This document shows, one piece after another, positions 7,178-13,296 of a DNA stretch of 14,243 bases; the first letter of the stretch is position 1, and each line of letters opens with the position of its first letter. Origin of the DNA: SCQX01 sp035720945 (GTDB lineage Bacteria; Pseudomonadota; Gammaproteobacteria; Burkholderiales; Burkholderiaceae_B). The stretch lies in NCBI GenBank assembly GCA_035720945.1, contig DASTNK010000025.1:1-14243 (forward strand). Direction: 5' to 3'. Below the pieces are notes generated by a model that had not been told where the DNA came from, did not search any database, and saw only the letters and a list, made by a program, of their open reading frames with translations. The translations under genes and the position numbers were made by a program.

Positions 7178-8962
7178 CTAATCCCGCTGGGTCGCGCGCG
7201 TGACGATGTATTCGGTCGGCGCGGGCGCGGCCAGTGTCACCGTGAAGTGACGCAATTCATCACCACGGAAAACATGCACGGTGACAGAGTCGCCGGGCAG
7301 ATGGCGATCGAGCACCCGATCCAGGCTGGCCTGGTTCGTGATGCGCAGGCCGTCCACGGCGGTCAGGAGATCGCCCGCCGACAGGCCCGCCGCGTGCGCC
7401 GCGCCGTCGTCGTCCGCCGTGGCGATGCGGGTTTCGTCATTGACGCTGCGGGTGCGGATGCCAAGGGATGGTCGACCCTCGTTCGCCTTGCCCTCCAGCG
7501 CAAAGCCTTGCGTGGCGAGCAGCGTTTCCAGTGGCACGTCGTCGCACCCCTCAACATGCCGGTCAAGGAAGCCGCGCACGTCGACGCCCGTTGCATCGTG
7601 GATGATCCCGGCGATGGCGTCTTCGGGCACACCGAGGCCCGGTCTGGGGCCAGTGAAAAAGCGACGCCCATAGCGGCGCCAGAGCAGGCGCATGACATCG
7701 TCCAGGCTGCGTCGCCCCTGTGTGGCCCGCCGTATGGTCAAGTCCAGGCCCAGTGCCACGAGCGATCCCTTGGTGTAGTAACTGACCAGGGCGTTCGGCG
7801 AATTCTCATCCTGCTTGTAATAGCGGGTCCAGGCGTCGAACGAACTCTCGGCCACCGTCTGTTTGTGCCGCCCCGAGTTGCGGCGCACGGCGGTGACCGT
7901 CTTGCCGATGAGGCGCAGGTATCCGGCCTCATCGATCACGCCCGAGCGTTTCAGCATCAGGTCGTCGTAGTAAGAGGTGAAACCTTCGAACACCCACAGC
8001 AGACGTGTGTGATTGGGGCGCGACAGGTCGTAGGGGGCGAACGCGGCGGGCTTGATGCGCTTGACGTTCCAGGTGTGGAAGTATTCGTGGCTCAGCAGGC
8101 CCAGGAACACGGCGTAGCCTTCCGGGGTGTCGGGGCGGCCCTGCGCGGGCAAGCCGTGGCGCGATGTGATCAGCGCAGTCGAGGCGCGATGCTCCAGGCC
8201 GCCATACCCGTCCGCGGTGACTGTGGTCAGGAAGACGTAGCGGTTTGTCGAGTCGAGGAACGGCGCTTGCCGGGTTTCGGGTTCGAACAGTTCAATTTGC
8301 GTTGCGCAAATCCTGCGGGCGTCCGTGGCGATGCGGTCGAGATCCAGGCGCGGCGCCGCGCCGGTGAACACCAGTTCGTGCTCGGCGCCGTGGGCGCGGA
8401 AGCGCGCGACCTGTGGGGTGCCGATTTCCACGGGGTGGTCAATCAGGGCGTCATAGCCGGGCGCGGCGTACAGGCCGAACCCATGGCGCCGGGCGGCATC
8501 GCGATGGCCCGTTGCTTCGGGCAGGCTGGTGTAGACCCGCCAGCGGCGCGTGTGCGGCGGCGGGCACAGTTCGAGCAGGCAAGGCTGGCGTTCGAAGCCG
8601 TCGGCGCTCAGGAAAACCGAAGCGCCGTTGAAGAACGCGTGGGACTCGTCCAGGTGCGCGCCGCGCACCGAGAGATCCCAGGCGTAGACCGTGTATTCGA
8701 CATGCAATGGGCCCTGGCACGGGGCGCATCGCCATGTGTGGCTGTCGGTTTTCGTGATGGTAATATGCCCACTTCCACTCCGCGCCTGTATGCTTTGTAT
8801 CTGGCGCGAGAAGTCCCGAATCAAGTAGCTGCCCGGTATCCACGCCGGCAGGCGCAGGGTCTGGCCGCGTGGCCGAGGCCGGGGAACGCTGATCCGTACC
8901 TTGAAAAGGTGGCCGGCCGGGTCGAAGGGTGTCAGGCTGTAGAGAATCGAATTCTTGTCCAT
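7178..8962 (-). CDS. M61 family metallopeptidase with PDZ domain
   Basis: A 594-residue protein of the M61 (glycyl aminopeptidase) family, a zinc peptidase expected to release N-terminal residues from peptides. The N-terminal about 170 residues form the beta-rich family domain (LPAWIPGSYLIRDFSR, SHAFFNGASVFL). A gluzincin catalytic domain follows with GYGGLEH at 252-258, the zinc motif HEYFH at 292-296 (His292, Glu293, His296) and the third ligand Glu326 in WVFEGFTSYYDD. A PDZ domain spans about residues 498-575 (SLGIRT...AHAAGLSAGDLLTAVDG). No signal peptide or membrane segment is visible, so a cytoplasmic location is likely. The start was set at the ATG at 8962 (MDKNSILYSL), which looks like the family N terminus; a GTG at 8995 would add 11 residues and run into the divergent gene. 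No Shine-Dalgarno precedes 8962. The substrate cannot be told from sequence. Confidence 0.93.
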   Translation of the reverse strand: MDKNSILYSLTPFDPAGHLFKVRISVPRPRPRGQTLRLPAWIPGSYLIRDFSRQIQSIQARSGSGHITITKTDSHTWRCAPCQGPLHVEYTVYAWDLSVRGAHLDESHAFFNGASVFLSADGFERQPCLLELCPPPHTRRWRVYTSLPEATGHRDAARRHGFGLYAAPGYDALIDHPVEIGTPQVARFRAHGAEHELVFTGAAPRLDLDRIATDARRICATQIELFEPETRQAPFLDSTNRYVFLTTVTADGYGGLEHRASTALITSRHGLPAQGRPDTPEGYAVFLGLLSHEYFHTWNVKRIKPAAFAPYDLSRPNHTRLLWVFEGFTSYYDDLMLKRSGVIDEAGYLRLIGKTVTAVRRNSGRHKQTVAESSFDAWTRYYKQDENSPNALVSYYTKGSLVALGLDLTIRRATQGRRSLDDVMRLLWRRYGRRFFTGPRPGLGVPEDAIAGIIHDATGVDVRGFLDRHVEGCDDVPLETLLATQGFALEGKANEGRPSLGIRTRSVNDETRIATADDDGAAHAAGLSAGDLLTAVDGLRITNQASLDRVLDRHLPGDSVTVHVFRGDELRHFTVTLAAPAPTEYIVTRATQRD

Positions 8963-8985
8963 TTGAATAGTGTAAAGGAGACGGC

Positions 8986-9762
8986 ATGAACGCACCGCTC
9001 ATCAAGGTCGAGACCCGTGGACGGGTCGGACTGCTGACCATAGACCGGCCCAAAGTGCTGAACGCGCTCAGCAACGACGTCATCACCGAACTCTACAGCG
9101 CCTTGCGGGCTTTCGACGCCGATGACGGTATCGGGGCCATCGTGCTCACCGGCAGCGACAAGGCCTTTGCCGCCGGCGCGGATATCGGTGCCATGAAAGA
9201 TTGGACCTTCCAGGATGTCTATGGCCAGGATTATCTGGGCCACGACTGGGAAGCGCTCAAGCGCATCCGCAAACCCATCATCGCGGCGGTGTCCGGTTAC
9301 GCGCTGGGCGGTGGATGTGAACTGGCCATGGCCTGTGATTTCATCATCGCCGGAGAAAACGCGAAATTCGGCCAACCCGAGATCAAGCTGGGTGTGATTC
9401 CGGGCTATGGCGGTACGCAACGCCTGCCGCGGGCCGTAGGCAAGGCCAAGGCCATGGATCTCGTGCTGACCGCGCGTTTCATGGATGTCACGGAAGCCGA
9501 GCGCGCGGGCCTGGTGTCACGCGTGGTGCCGGTCGAGCGCGTGCTCGACGAAGCCCTCGAGGCGGCCGCCGTGATCGCCTCCATGTCGTTGCCGTCGGTC
9601 ATGATGGCCAAGGAATGCATCAATCGGGCCTACGAGGCGCCTCTGAATGAAGGTCTGCTGTTCGAGCGGCGCAACTTCCATGCACTGTTCGCCACGCATG
9701 ATCAGAAGGAAGGCATGGGCGCTTTCGTCGACAAGCGCAAGCCCGATTTCAAGCATCGCTGA
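8986..9762 (+). CDS. Enoyl-CoA hydratase
   Basis: Crotonase-family protein expected to hydrate trans-2-enoyl-CoA to 3-hydroxyacyl-CoA in fatty-acid or related acyl-CoA breakdown in the cytoplasm. The length of 258 residues is that of the single-domain enzymes. Both catalytic glutamates of true enoyl-CoA hydratases are present: Glu112 in GGGCELAMACD and Glu132 in FGQPEIKLGVIPGYGGTQRL, with the canonical 20-residue spacing. The oxyanion-hole segments (FAAGADIGAM at 61-70 and ALGGGCE) are intact. The ATG at 8986 has a strong Shine-Dalgarno AAAGGAG (8974-8980). No other beta-oxidation gene is adjacent, so the pathway cannot be assigned and I give no symbol. It is divergent from the M61 gene and is followed by the 544-bp region before atpI. 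Confidence 0.94.
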   Translation: MNAPLIKVETRGRVGLLTIDRPKVLNALSNDVITELYSALRAFDADDGIGAIVLTGSDKAFAAGADIGAMKDWTFQDVYGQDYLGHDWEALKRIRKPIIAAVSGYALGGGCELAMACDFIIAGENAKFGQPEIKLGVIPGYGGTQRLPRAVGKAKAMDLVLTARFMDVTEAERAGLVSRVVPVERVLDEALEAAAVIASMSLPSVMMAKECINRAYEAPLNEGLLFERRNFHALFATHDQKEGMGAFVDKRKPDFKHR

Positions 9763-9853
9763 TTCAGTCGCCACACGCGGTTCCCCAAGCCTTTCTCGTC
9801 AAAGAGGGACGATCCGTGTCGCTTCGCTGGCAGCTTGTTCCGGGTGATCCGAT

Positions 9854-9888
9854 GGCTGCAAAGCCAGGGTTTTCGAACCTTTGCAGCC
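9854..9888. terminator. Strong hairpin after the enoyl-CoA hydratase gene
   Basis: Perfect 10-bp inverted repeat: GGCTGCAAAG (9854-9863) and CTTTGCAGCC (9879-9888). Inside it, GGTT-TTCG-AACC (9868-9879) can form a small stem closed by a UUCG-type loop. The position, 91 bp after the enoyl-CoA hydratase stop and before the atp promoter, suits termination of the upstream transcript. There is no T run after the stem on the + strand, so it is not a standard intrinsic terminator. The inner GGTTTTCGAACC recalls a tRNA T-arm, but no tRNA can be built around it. The structure is clear; its function is inferred. Confidence 0.4.
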
Positions 9889-9956
9889 GCAGATCAAGCG
9901 AACGTTGTGAATCCCCCGCAAATCCTGCCGAATGTGTTGCAACCAGGCCTGACAGG

Positions 9957-9986
9957 TTGCTTACGCCTAAAAAAACACGCTATACT
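9957..9986 (+). promoter_or_regulatory. Predicted atp operon promoter (sigma70 type)
   Basis: -35 TTGCTT (9957-9962), an 18-bp spacer containing a run of seven A (9969-9975), and -10 TATACT (9981-9986, five of six to consensus). The start of transcription would fall near 9993. This is the best sigma70-like promoter in the window. It sits in the only large non-coding region, directly ahead of the ATP synthase genes, though 320 bp before the atpI start codon. It is prediction from sequence only. Confidence 0.6.
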
Positions 9987-10004
9987 TTGCGAGTTTGACG
10001 GTTA

Positions 10005-10020
10005 GCAAATTTATATTTGC
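10005..10020. repeat. AT-rich inverted repeat downstream of the atp promoter
   Basis: GCAAAT-TTAT-ATTTGC, a perfect 6-bp inverted repeat with a 4-bp centre, about 12 bp after the predicted transcription start. Its position and symmetry would suit a dimeric repressor or a weak RNA hairpin at the transcript 5' end. It is notably AT-rich in a GC-rich region. No specific regulator can be named. Confidence 0.4.
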
Positions 10021-10093
10021 CCGGCGCCAAATTGTGCTTTCGGCCAATACCGCTTTGCCCCATGTGGTCGTGGGGTATGTGCGGCTGGTGAAC

Positions 10094-10152
10094 CTCTCAG
10101 GGGTTTTAGGGAAGGCCCTTCAAGGGTTAGCAAGGGAATCTCTCAGGGGTTT
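10094..10152. repeat. Pair of 13-bp direct repeats in the atp leader
   Basis: CTCTCAGGGGTTT occurs at 10094-10106 and again, identical, at 10140-10152, a 46-bp period. Between them lies GAAGGCCCTTCAAGGG, itself partly self-complementary. Such a repeat is unlikely by chance over this distance and may reflect a local duplication or two copies of a binding or RNA motif. Confidence 0.5.
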
Positions 10153-10306
10153 GCGGGTTACGGGGTCGGTGGTGCGTCTTGTCTGGCTGCATGCCAAGAC
10201 AGGCTGGGTGGCGCCGCCCGAGTCGTCAAGAATCAGGTTTGGCCGGTTTGCGTTTGGTGGCACGCTTAGCGTGGATGCTTGAATGCGCCTGCGGTAAATA
10301 ACAGTA

Positions 10307-10810
10307 ATGTCTGGAACAAAGGTAAGCCGGGTGACCGTGCCTGTCGATGATGTGTCCGCGCATGGCGCTGACGGCGGCGACGTGGCCGGTGTGGGGCCAG
10401 AGGGGCTTGAATTCAATGACGCGGATCTCGCCGCGCTAAATGCGGGAGCGGGACGAGGCATAGTTCGTGGCTTGGTCGCGCAGGCGATCATGGGCGGCTT
10501 GGCCGCGCTGGTGTCGTGGGGCGTGGCGGGTTCGTTCGCGGGGCTCTCCGCCCTGGCGGGGGCCGCTGCGTACTTCGTTCCCAACGCGCTGTTCGCTTCC
10601 CGGTTGTTGCTGGGTTCCGCCGGGGGGCGGCGCCCCGGCCCACTGGCTTTTTTTGTGGGTGAGGCGCTGAAGCTGGGGCTGGCGGTGCTGTTGCTGGGGC
10701 TGGCTGTCCGTCTGGGGCATGCCTGGCTGGTCTGGCCGGCATTCCTGCTGGGTTTGCTGTGTGTGCTGAAGGGTTATGTGTTGTTGCTTGCGGTGCGCGG
10801 GCTGCGGTAG
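10307..10810 (+). CDS. atpI: ATP synthase subunit I (AtpI)
   Basis: Small membrane protein at the head of atp operons, thought to help assemble or stabilise the c-ring; it is not part of the mature enzyme. The 167-residue product has a polar N terminus of about 48 residues and then four hydrophobic segments (about 53-75, 79-98, 112-133 and 137-163). The segment YFVPNALFASRLL in the middle is typical of the AtpI family. Conservation in this family is low, so the call rests on hydrophobic pattern, that motif and position before atpB. The ATG at 10307 lacks a good Shine-Dalgarno. The in-frame GTG at 10331 has AAAGG (10318-10322) 8 nt upstream and would shorten the protein by 8 residues. It is separated from atpB by 72 nt. 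Confidence 0.85.
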   Translation: MSGTKVSRVTVPVDDVSAHGADGGDVAGVGPEGLEFNDADLAALNAGAGRGIVRGLVAQAIMGGLAALVSWGVAGSFAGLSALAGAAAYFVPNALFASRLLLGSAGGRRPGPLAFFVGEALKLGLAVLLLGLAVRLGHAWLVWPAFLLGLLCVLKGYVLLLAVRGLR

Positions 10811-10882
10811 CGGTTGAAAGGTAGTGCAGAGAAATTCATGGGCTTCACGCCCTCGGTAACAAAGCTAACAGGATAGATTCGG

Positions 10883-11764
10883 ATGGCTGCTCCCATCGGC
10901 GTTTCGCCGCAGGCTGAATACATTCAGCATCACCTGATTCACTTGAACAACACGGGTGCCAAGCAGATCGGTGTCGTCAATTTCGGCGTGGTCAATTACG
11001 ATTCGCTGTTCTGGTCGATCCTCATGGGCATCATCGTCGTGTATTTCCTGTGGCGCGCCACACGCTCGGTGACCACCGGCGTGCCCGGCCGGTTCCAGGT
11101 TTCGGTAGAAATGCTCATCGACTGGGTCGAGAACGAAGCCAAGGGCATCATCGCCAACGACGTGTCGCGGCGTTTCATGGCTCCCCTGGCGCTGACGGTG
11201 TTCCTGTGGATCGCGCTGATGAACGCGCTGGATCTGGTGCCCGTCGACTTGCTGGGCCTCATCTTCAAGGACACCGGCCTGGGTGCGAACCATCACGACC
11301 TCCTGTATTACCACCGCATCCTTCCCACGGCCGACCTGAACGTGCCCATGGGCATGTCGTTGGGCGTGCTGCTCATGCTGTTCTACTACGGTATCAAGAT
11401 CAAAGGTGTCGGCCACTTCATCAAGGAAATGTTCATCGCGCCCTTCCATGGGCACGGTGTGATGGCGTTGTGCCTGGCGCCGTTCAACTTCCTGCTGAAC
11501 ATCATCGAATACGCGGCCAAGGCGGTTTCGCTGGGCATGCGGCTGTTCGGTAACATGTTTGCCGGCGAGCTCATCTTCCTGCTGATCGCCCTGTTGGGCG
11601 GTGCCTGGACGGGCTTCAATGGCATGAGCATCAGCCTGGGCATCGGTCACGTCATCGCGGGTTCGATGTGGTCCATCTTCCACGTCCTGATCGTGCTGCT
11701 GCAGGCCTATATCTTCATGATGCTGACCCTGGCGTACGTGGGGCTGGCTCACGAAACCCATTGA
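10883..11764 (+). CDS. atpB: F1Fo ATP synthase subunit a
   Basis: Integral membrane stator subunit of Fo that provides the two proton half-channels against the c-ring. The 293-residue length is normal for beta-proteobacteria. The essential arginine is Arg220 in AKAVSLGMRLFGNMFAGE, with Asn224 and Glu229 at the same offsets as E. coli Asn214 and Glu219 relative to Arg210. Hydrophobic segments lie at about 41-57, 100-120, 156-172, 192-214, 227-246 and 256-287. The ATG at 10883 has AGGA (10870-10873) 9 nt upstream. It is followed by a 109-nt gap with hairpins and a U-rich tract before atpE. Confidence 0.98.
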   Translation: MAAPIGVSPQAEYIQHHLIHLNNTGAKQIGVVNFGVVNYDSLFWSILMGIIVVYFLWRATRSVTTGVPGRFQVSVEMLIDWVENEAKGIIANDVSRRFMAPLALTVFLWIALMNALDLVPVDLLGLIFKDTGLGANHHDLLYYHRILPTADLNVPMGMSLGVLLMLFYYGIKIKGVGHFIKEMFIAPFHGHGVMALCLAPFNFLLNIIEYAAKAVSLGMRLFGNMFAGELIFLLIALLGGAWTGFNGMSISLGIGHVIAGSMWSIFHVLIVLLQAYIFMMLTLAYVGLAHETH

Positions 11765-11772
11765 TAGTTTTT

Positions 11773-11816
11773 CCGGTTCGGGCGGGTCGGCCCGGCCGGT
11801 CGCAAGGTTTTCTTGC
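11773..11816 (+). other. Two hairpins between atpB and atpE
   Basis: First hairpin at 11773-11799: CCGG then TCGGGC pairing with GCCCGG then CCGG, about 10 bp (one G-U pair) with one bulged T and a 6-nt loop. Second hairpin at 11802-11816: GCAAG-GTTTT-CTTGC, followed by AAAA. They begin 8 nt after the atpB stop. They lack a long T run directly after the strong stem, so complete termination is unlikely. They could stabilise a processed atpE-bearing transcript or separate atpE translation from atpB. Confidence 0.5.
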
Positions 11817-11827
11817 AAAATCCGCTG

Positions 11828-11873
11828 TCTTTTTTGACTTTTTGATTACAAGGTTTTTAACCAGGGAGTTGTT
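11828..11873 (+). promoter_or_regulatory. U-rich translation initiation region of atpE
   Basis: The 32 nt at 11828-11859 carry three T runs (6, 5 and 5 long) in an AT-rich context, then the Shine-Dalgarno AGGGAG (11863-11868) 5 nt before the atpE ATG. In E. coli a U-rich, unstructured stretch just upstream of atpE enhances its translation; the similar layout here suggests the same role, raising c-subunit yield relative to a and b. Confidence 0.5.
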
Positions 11874-12116
11874 ATGACCAACGTTGCTTTCGTTGCTCTA
11901 GCTTGCGGTCTTATCATTGGTCTGGGTGCCGTCGGCGCTTGTATCGGTATTGGTGTGATGGGTAGCAAGTATCTGGAAGCCTCGGCACGTCAGCCGGAAT
12001 TGATGAACGCGCTGCAAACCAAGATGTTCCTGCTGGCTGGTCTGATCGACGCCGCCTTCCTGATTGGTGTCGGTATCGCCATGTTGTTCGCCTTCGCCAA
12101 TCCGTTCGTCGGGTAA
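11874..12116 (+). CDS. atpE: F1Fo ATP synthase subunit c
   Basis: Proteolipid that forms the rotating c-ring. The 80-residue protein is a two-helix hairpin: helix 1 at about 4-33 with the GxGxG-like packing face (IIGLGAVGACIGIGVMG), polar loop Arg39-Gln40-Pro41 that contacts gamma/epsilon, and helix 2 at about 50-75. The ion-binding carboxylate is Asp59 in AGLIDAAFLIG. The residues around it (Ala and Leu rather than the polar set of Na+-type rings) indicate proton coupling. It has the strongest ribosome binding site in the operon and hairpins on both sides, consistent with the high copy number of c per complex. Confidence 0.98.
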   Translation: MTNVAFVALACGLIIGLGAVGACIGIGVMGSKYLEASARQPELMNALQTKMFLLAGLIDAAFLIGVGIAMLFAFANPFVG

Positions 12117-12125
12117 GCGACTGGG

Positions 12126-12180
12126 CCCGCGCTTGGCGCGGGTTGAGCAGCCATCGGGGCGCGTGCGCATTCCGGTGGCT
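12126..12180 (+). other. Two hairpins between atpE and atpF
   Basis: First hairpin: CCCGCGC (12126-12132), loop TTG, GCGCGGG (12136-12142), a perfect 7-bp GC stem beginning 9 nt after the atpE stop. Second hairpin: AGCCATCGG (12149-12157) pairs with CCGGTGGCT (12172-12180) with one G-U pair, enclosing GCGCGTGCGC, which can itself fold. Neither is followed by a T run, and atpF continues downstream, so transcript stabilisation or partial attenuation is more likely than full termination. Confidence 0.5.
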
Positions 12181-12238
12181 TGAATCGGACGTGGGTGCGT
12201 ATCGCGCCAGGCGTCCGCGGCAATAAAGGGAAACGACT

Positions 12239-12709
12239 GTGAACATTAACGCGACTCTCTTCTTCCAGATGATCGTGTTTTTCGTTCTGGGCTGGTTTAC
12301 GATGAAGTTCGTATGGCCACCCATGACGAAGGCGATGGATGAGCGCCGTCAGAAAATCGCCGATGGTTTGGCGGCGGCAGAGAAGGGCAAGGCCGATCTG
12401 GCTCAGGCGCAGGCGCGCGTCAGCCTGATCGAGGCGTCGTCCAAGTCTGAAACGCATGCCCGTCTCGTCGACGCCGAAAAGCAGGGTGCATTGTTGATCG
12501 ACGAGGCCCGCCGTGAGGCCGAAGCTGAAAAGGCGCGCATCATCGCGCAGGCTCAGCAGGAAGCGCGGCAGGAAATCCAGCGTGTCCGTGAGGGGCTGCG
12601 CGCCGATGTGGCGTTGTTGGCCGTCAAGGGCGCCGAGCAGATCCTCAGGCGCGAAGTCGACGCGAAGGCGCATGCCGAGCTGCTCGACCGGCTCAAGGCA
12701 GAACTCTGA
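12239..12709 (+). CDS. atpF: F1Fo ATP synthase subunit b
   Basis: Peripheral-stalk subunit linking Fo subunit a to F1 delta and alpha. The 156 residues match the E. coli b length. The N terminus MNINATLFFQ is followed by one membrane helix (about 6-24) and the conserved K23, then WPPMTKAMDERRQKIADGL. A long, charged, Ala-rich coiled coil (about 30-145) follows. The start is GTG at 12239 with AAAGGG (12225-12230) 8 nt upstream. It begins 122 nt after atpE and ends 12 nt before atpH. Confidence 0.97.
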   Translation: MNINATLFFQMIVFFVLGWFTMKFVWPPMTKAMDERRQKIADGLAAAEKGKADLAQAQARVSLIEASSKSETHARLVDAEKQGALLIDEARREAEAEKARIIAQAQQEARQEIQRVREGLRADVALLAVKGAEQILRREVDAKAHAELLDRLKAEL

Positions 12710-12721
12710 TCAAGGCAGGCC

Positions 12722-13261
12722 ATGGCTGAACTATCGACTATCGCTAGACCCTACGCCGAGGCACTGTTCGCCGCGGCCAACGAAGATCCGGCCGGGCTGG
12801 CGTCCTGGTCGGCGCTCGTCGACGAGCTCGCCCAGGTGGCCGGCCTGTCCGACGTGCGCGAGGCGCTCACCGATCCGCGCCTGACCAACGCCGCTCGCAT
12901 CGAGCTGTTCGTCGGGCTGATCAAGGCGCCGTTGTCCCAGTGGGCCCGGAATTTCGTGGAGCTGCTGGTCAACAACCACCGTATTCTGGTTTTGCCCCAG
13001 ATCGCCGAGCAGTTCGAGGTGCTGAAGAACCAGCATGAAGGCACCGCGCTCGCTCAGATCACCAGCGCGTTCGCGCTCGACGACAAACAGGTGCGAGAGC
13101 TCATCGCCGGGCTCGAGAAAAAATTCGGCCTGAAACTCAAGCCATCCGTCACCACCGATCCCAGCCTGATCGGCGGCGTGCGGGTGGTTGTCGGCGACCA
13201 GGTGCTTGATACTTCCGTGCGGGCGCAGCTGGTCCGCATGCGCGATAAGCTGGCCGCCTAG
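12722..13261 (+). CDS. atpH: F1Fo ATP synthase subunit delta
   Basis: Delta subunit (OSCP homologue) that caps F1 and binds the b dimer. The 179-residue length is typical. The N-terminal six-helix domain (about 1-105) starts with the family pattern AELSTIARPYAEALFAAA. The C-terminal domain ends with the conserved block DPSLIGGVRVVVGDQVLDTSVRAQ. The ATG at 12722 follows AAGGCAGG with short spacing and lies 12 nt after atpF, indicating coupled translation. Confidence 0.97.
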   Translation: MAELSTIARPYAEALFAAANEDPAGLASWSALVDELAQVAGLSDVREALTDPRLTNAARIELFVGLIKAPLSQWARNFVELLVNNHRILVLPQIAEQFEVLKNQHEGTALAQITSAFALDDKQVRELIAGLEKKFGLKLKPSVTTDPSLIGGVRVVVGDQVLDTSVRAQLVRMRDKLAA

Positions 13262-13296
13262 AGCGTGCCCCACAACAGGATTCCAGGAGTCTGAAC

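Larger units (their letters stand above)
9993..10306 (+). other. Long 5' leader of the atp operon
   Basis: About 314 nt between the predicted transcription start and atpI with no convincing gene. From 5' to 3' it holds: an inverted repeat at 10005-10020; a CCCCA/TGGGG stem (10058-10062 with 10071-10075); a 13-bp direct repeat CTCTCAGGGGTTT at 10094-10106 and 10140-10152; a hairpin TGTCTGGC/GCCA-a-GACA at 10180-10201 with loop TGCAT; and a small hairpin CACGC-TTA-GCGTG at 10261-10273. A 95-codon TTG-initiated frame (9995-10282) spans it but shows no ribosome site and no coding bias. I recognise no known riboswitch class. The leader may act in post-transcriptional control or be passive. Confidence 0.45.

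Noticed and set aside
7247..8989. A 580-codon open frame on the + strand across the M61 gene.
   Set aside because: It is the mirror of a gene with intact HExxH zinc site and PDZ domain. The + strand product has no recognisable motif and very biased composition.
9854..9900. A tRNA fragment or attachment-site remnant, suggested by GGTTTTCGAACC and the GGCTGC/GCAGCC arms.
   Set aside because: The arms are only 15 nt apart, there is no D-arm or anticodon arm, and no CCA or second copy is present; it is a simple hairpin.
9816..9998. A 60-codon GTG-initiated frame with GAGGGA 6 nt upstream.
   Set aside because: Despite the plausible ribosome site, roughly half its codons end in A or T, against a strong G/C preference in the real genes. 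It runs through the 10-bp hairpin and the atp promoter, and its sequence is Arg/Ser-rich with no recognisable fold.
9995..10282. A 95-codon TTG-initiated open frame covering most of the atp leader.
   Set aside because: It starts about two bases after the predicted transcription start, has no ribosome binding site, uses many T- and A-ending codons unlike the neighbouring genes, and its translation resembles no family I know.
10865..11818. A 317-codon - strand frame opposite atpB.
   Set aside because: The product is dominated by His, Gln, Asp and Glu, as expected from reading a membrane-protein gene backwards; AtpB on the + strand is certain.
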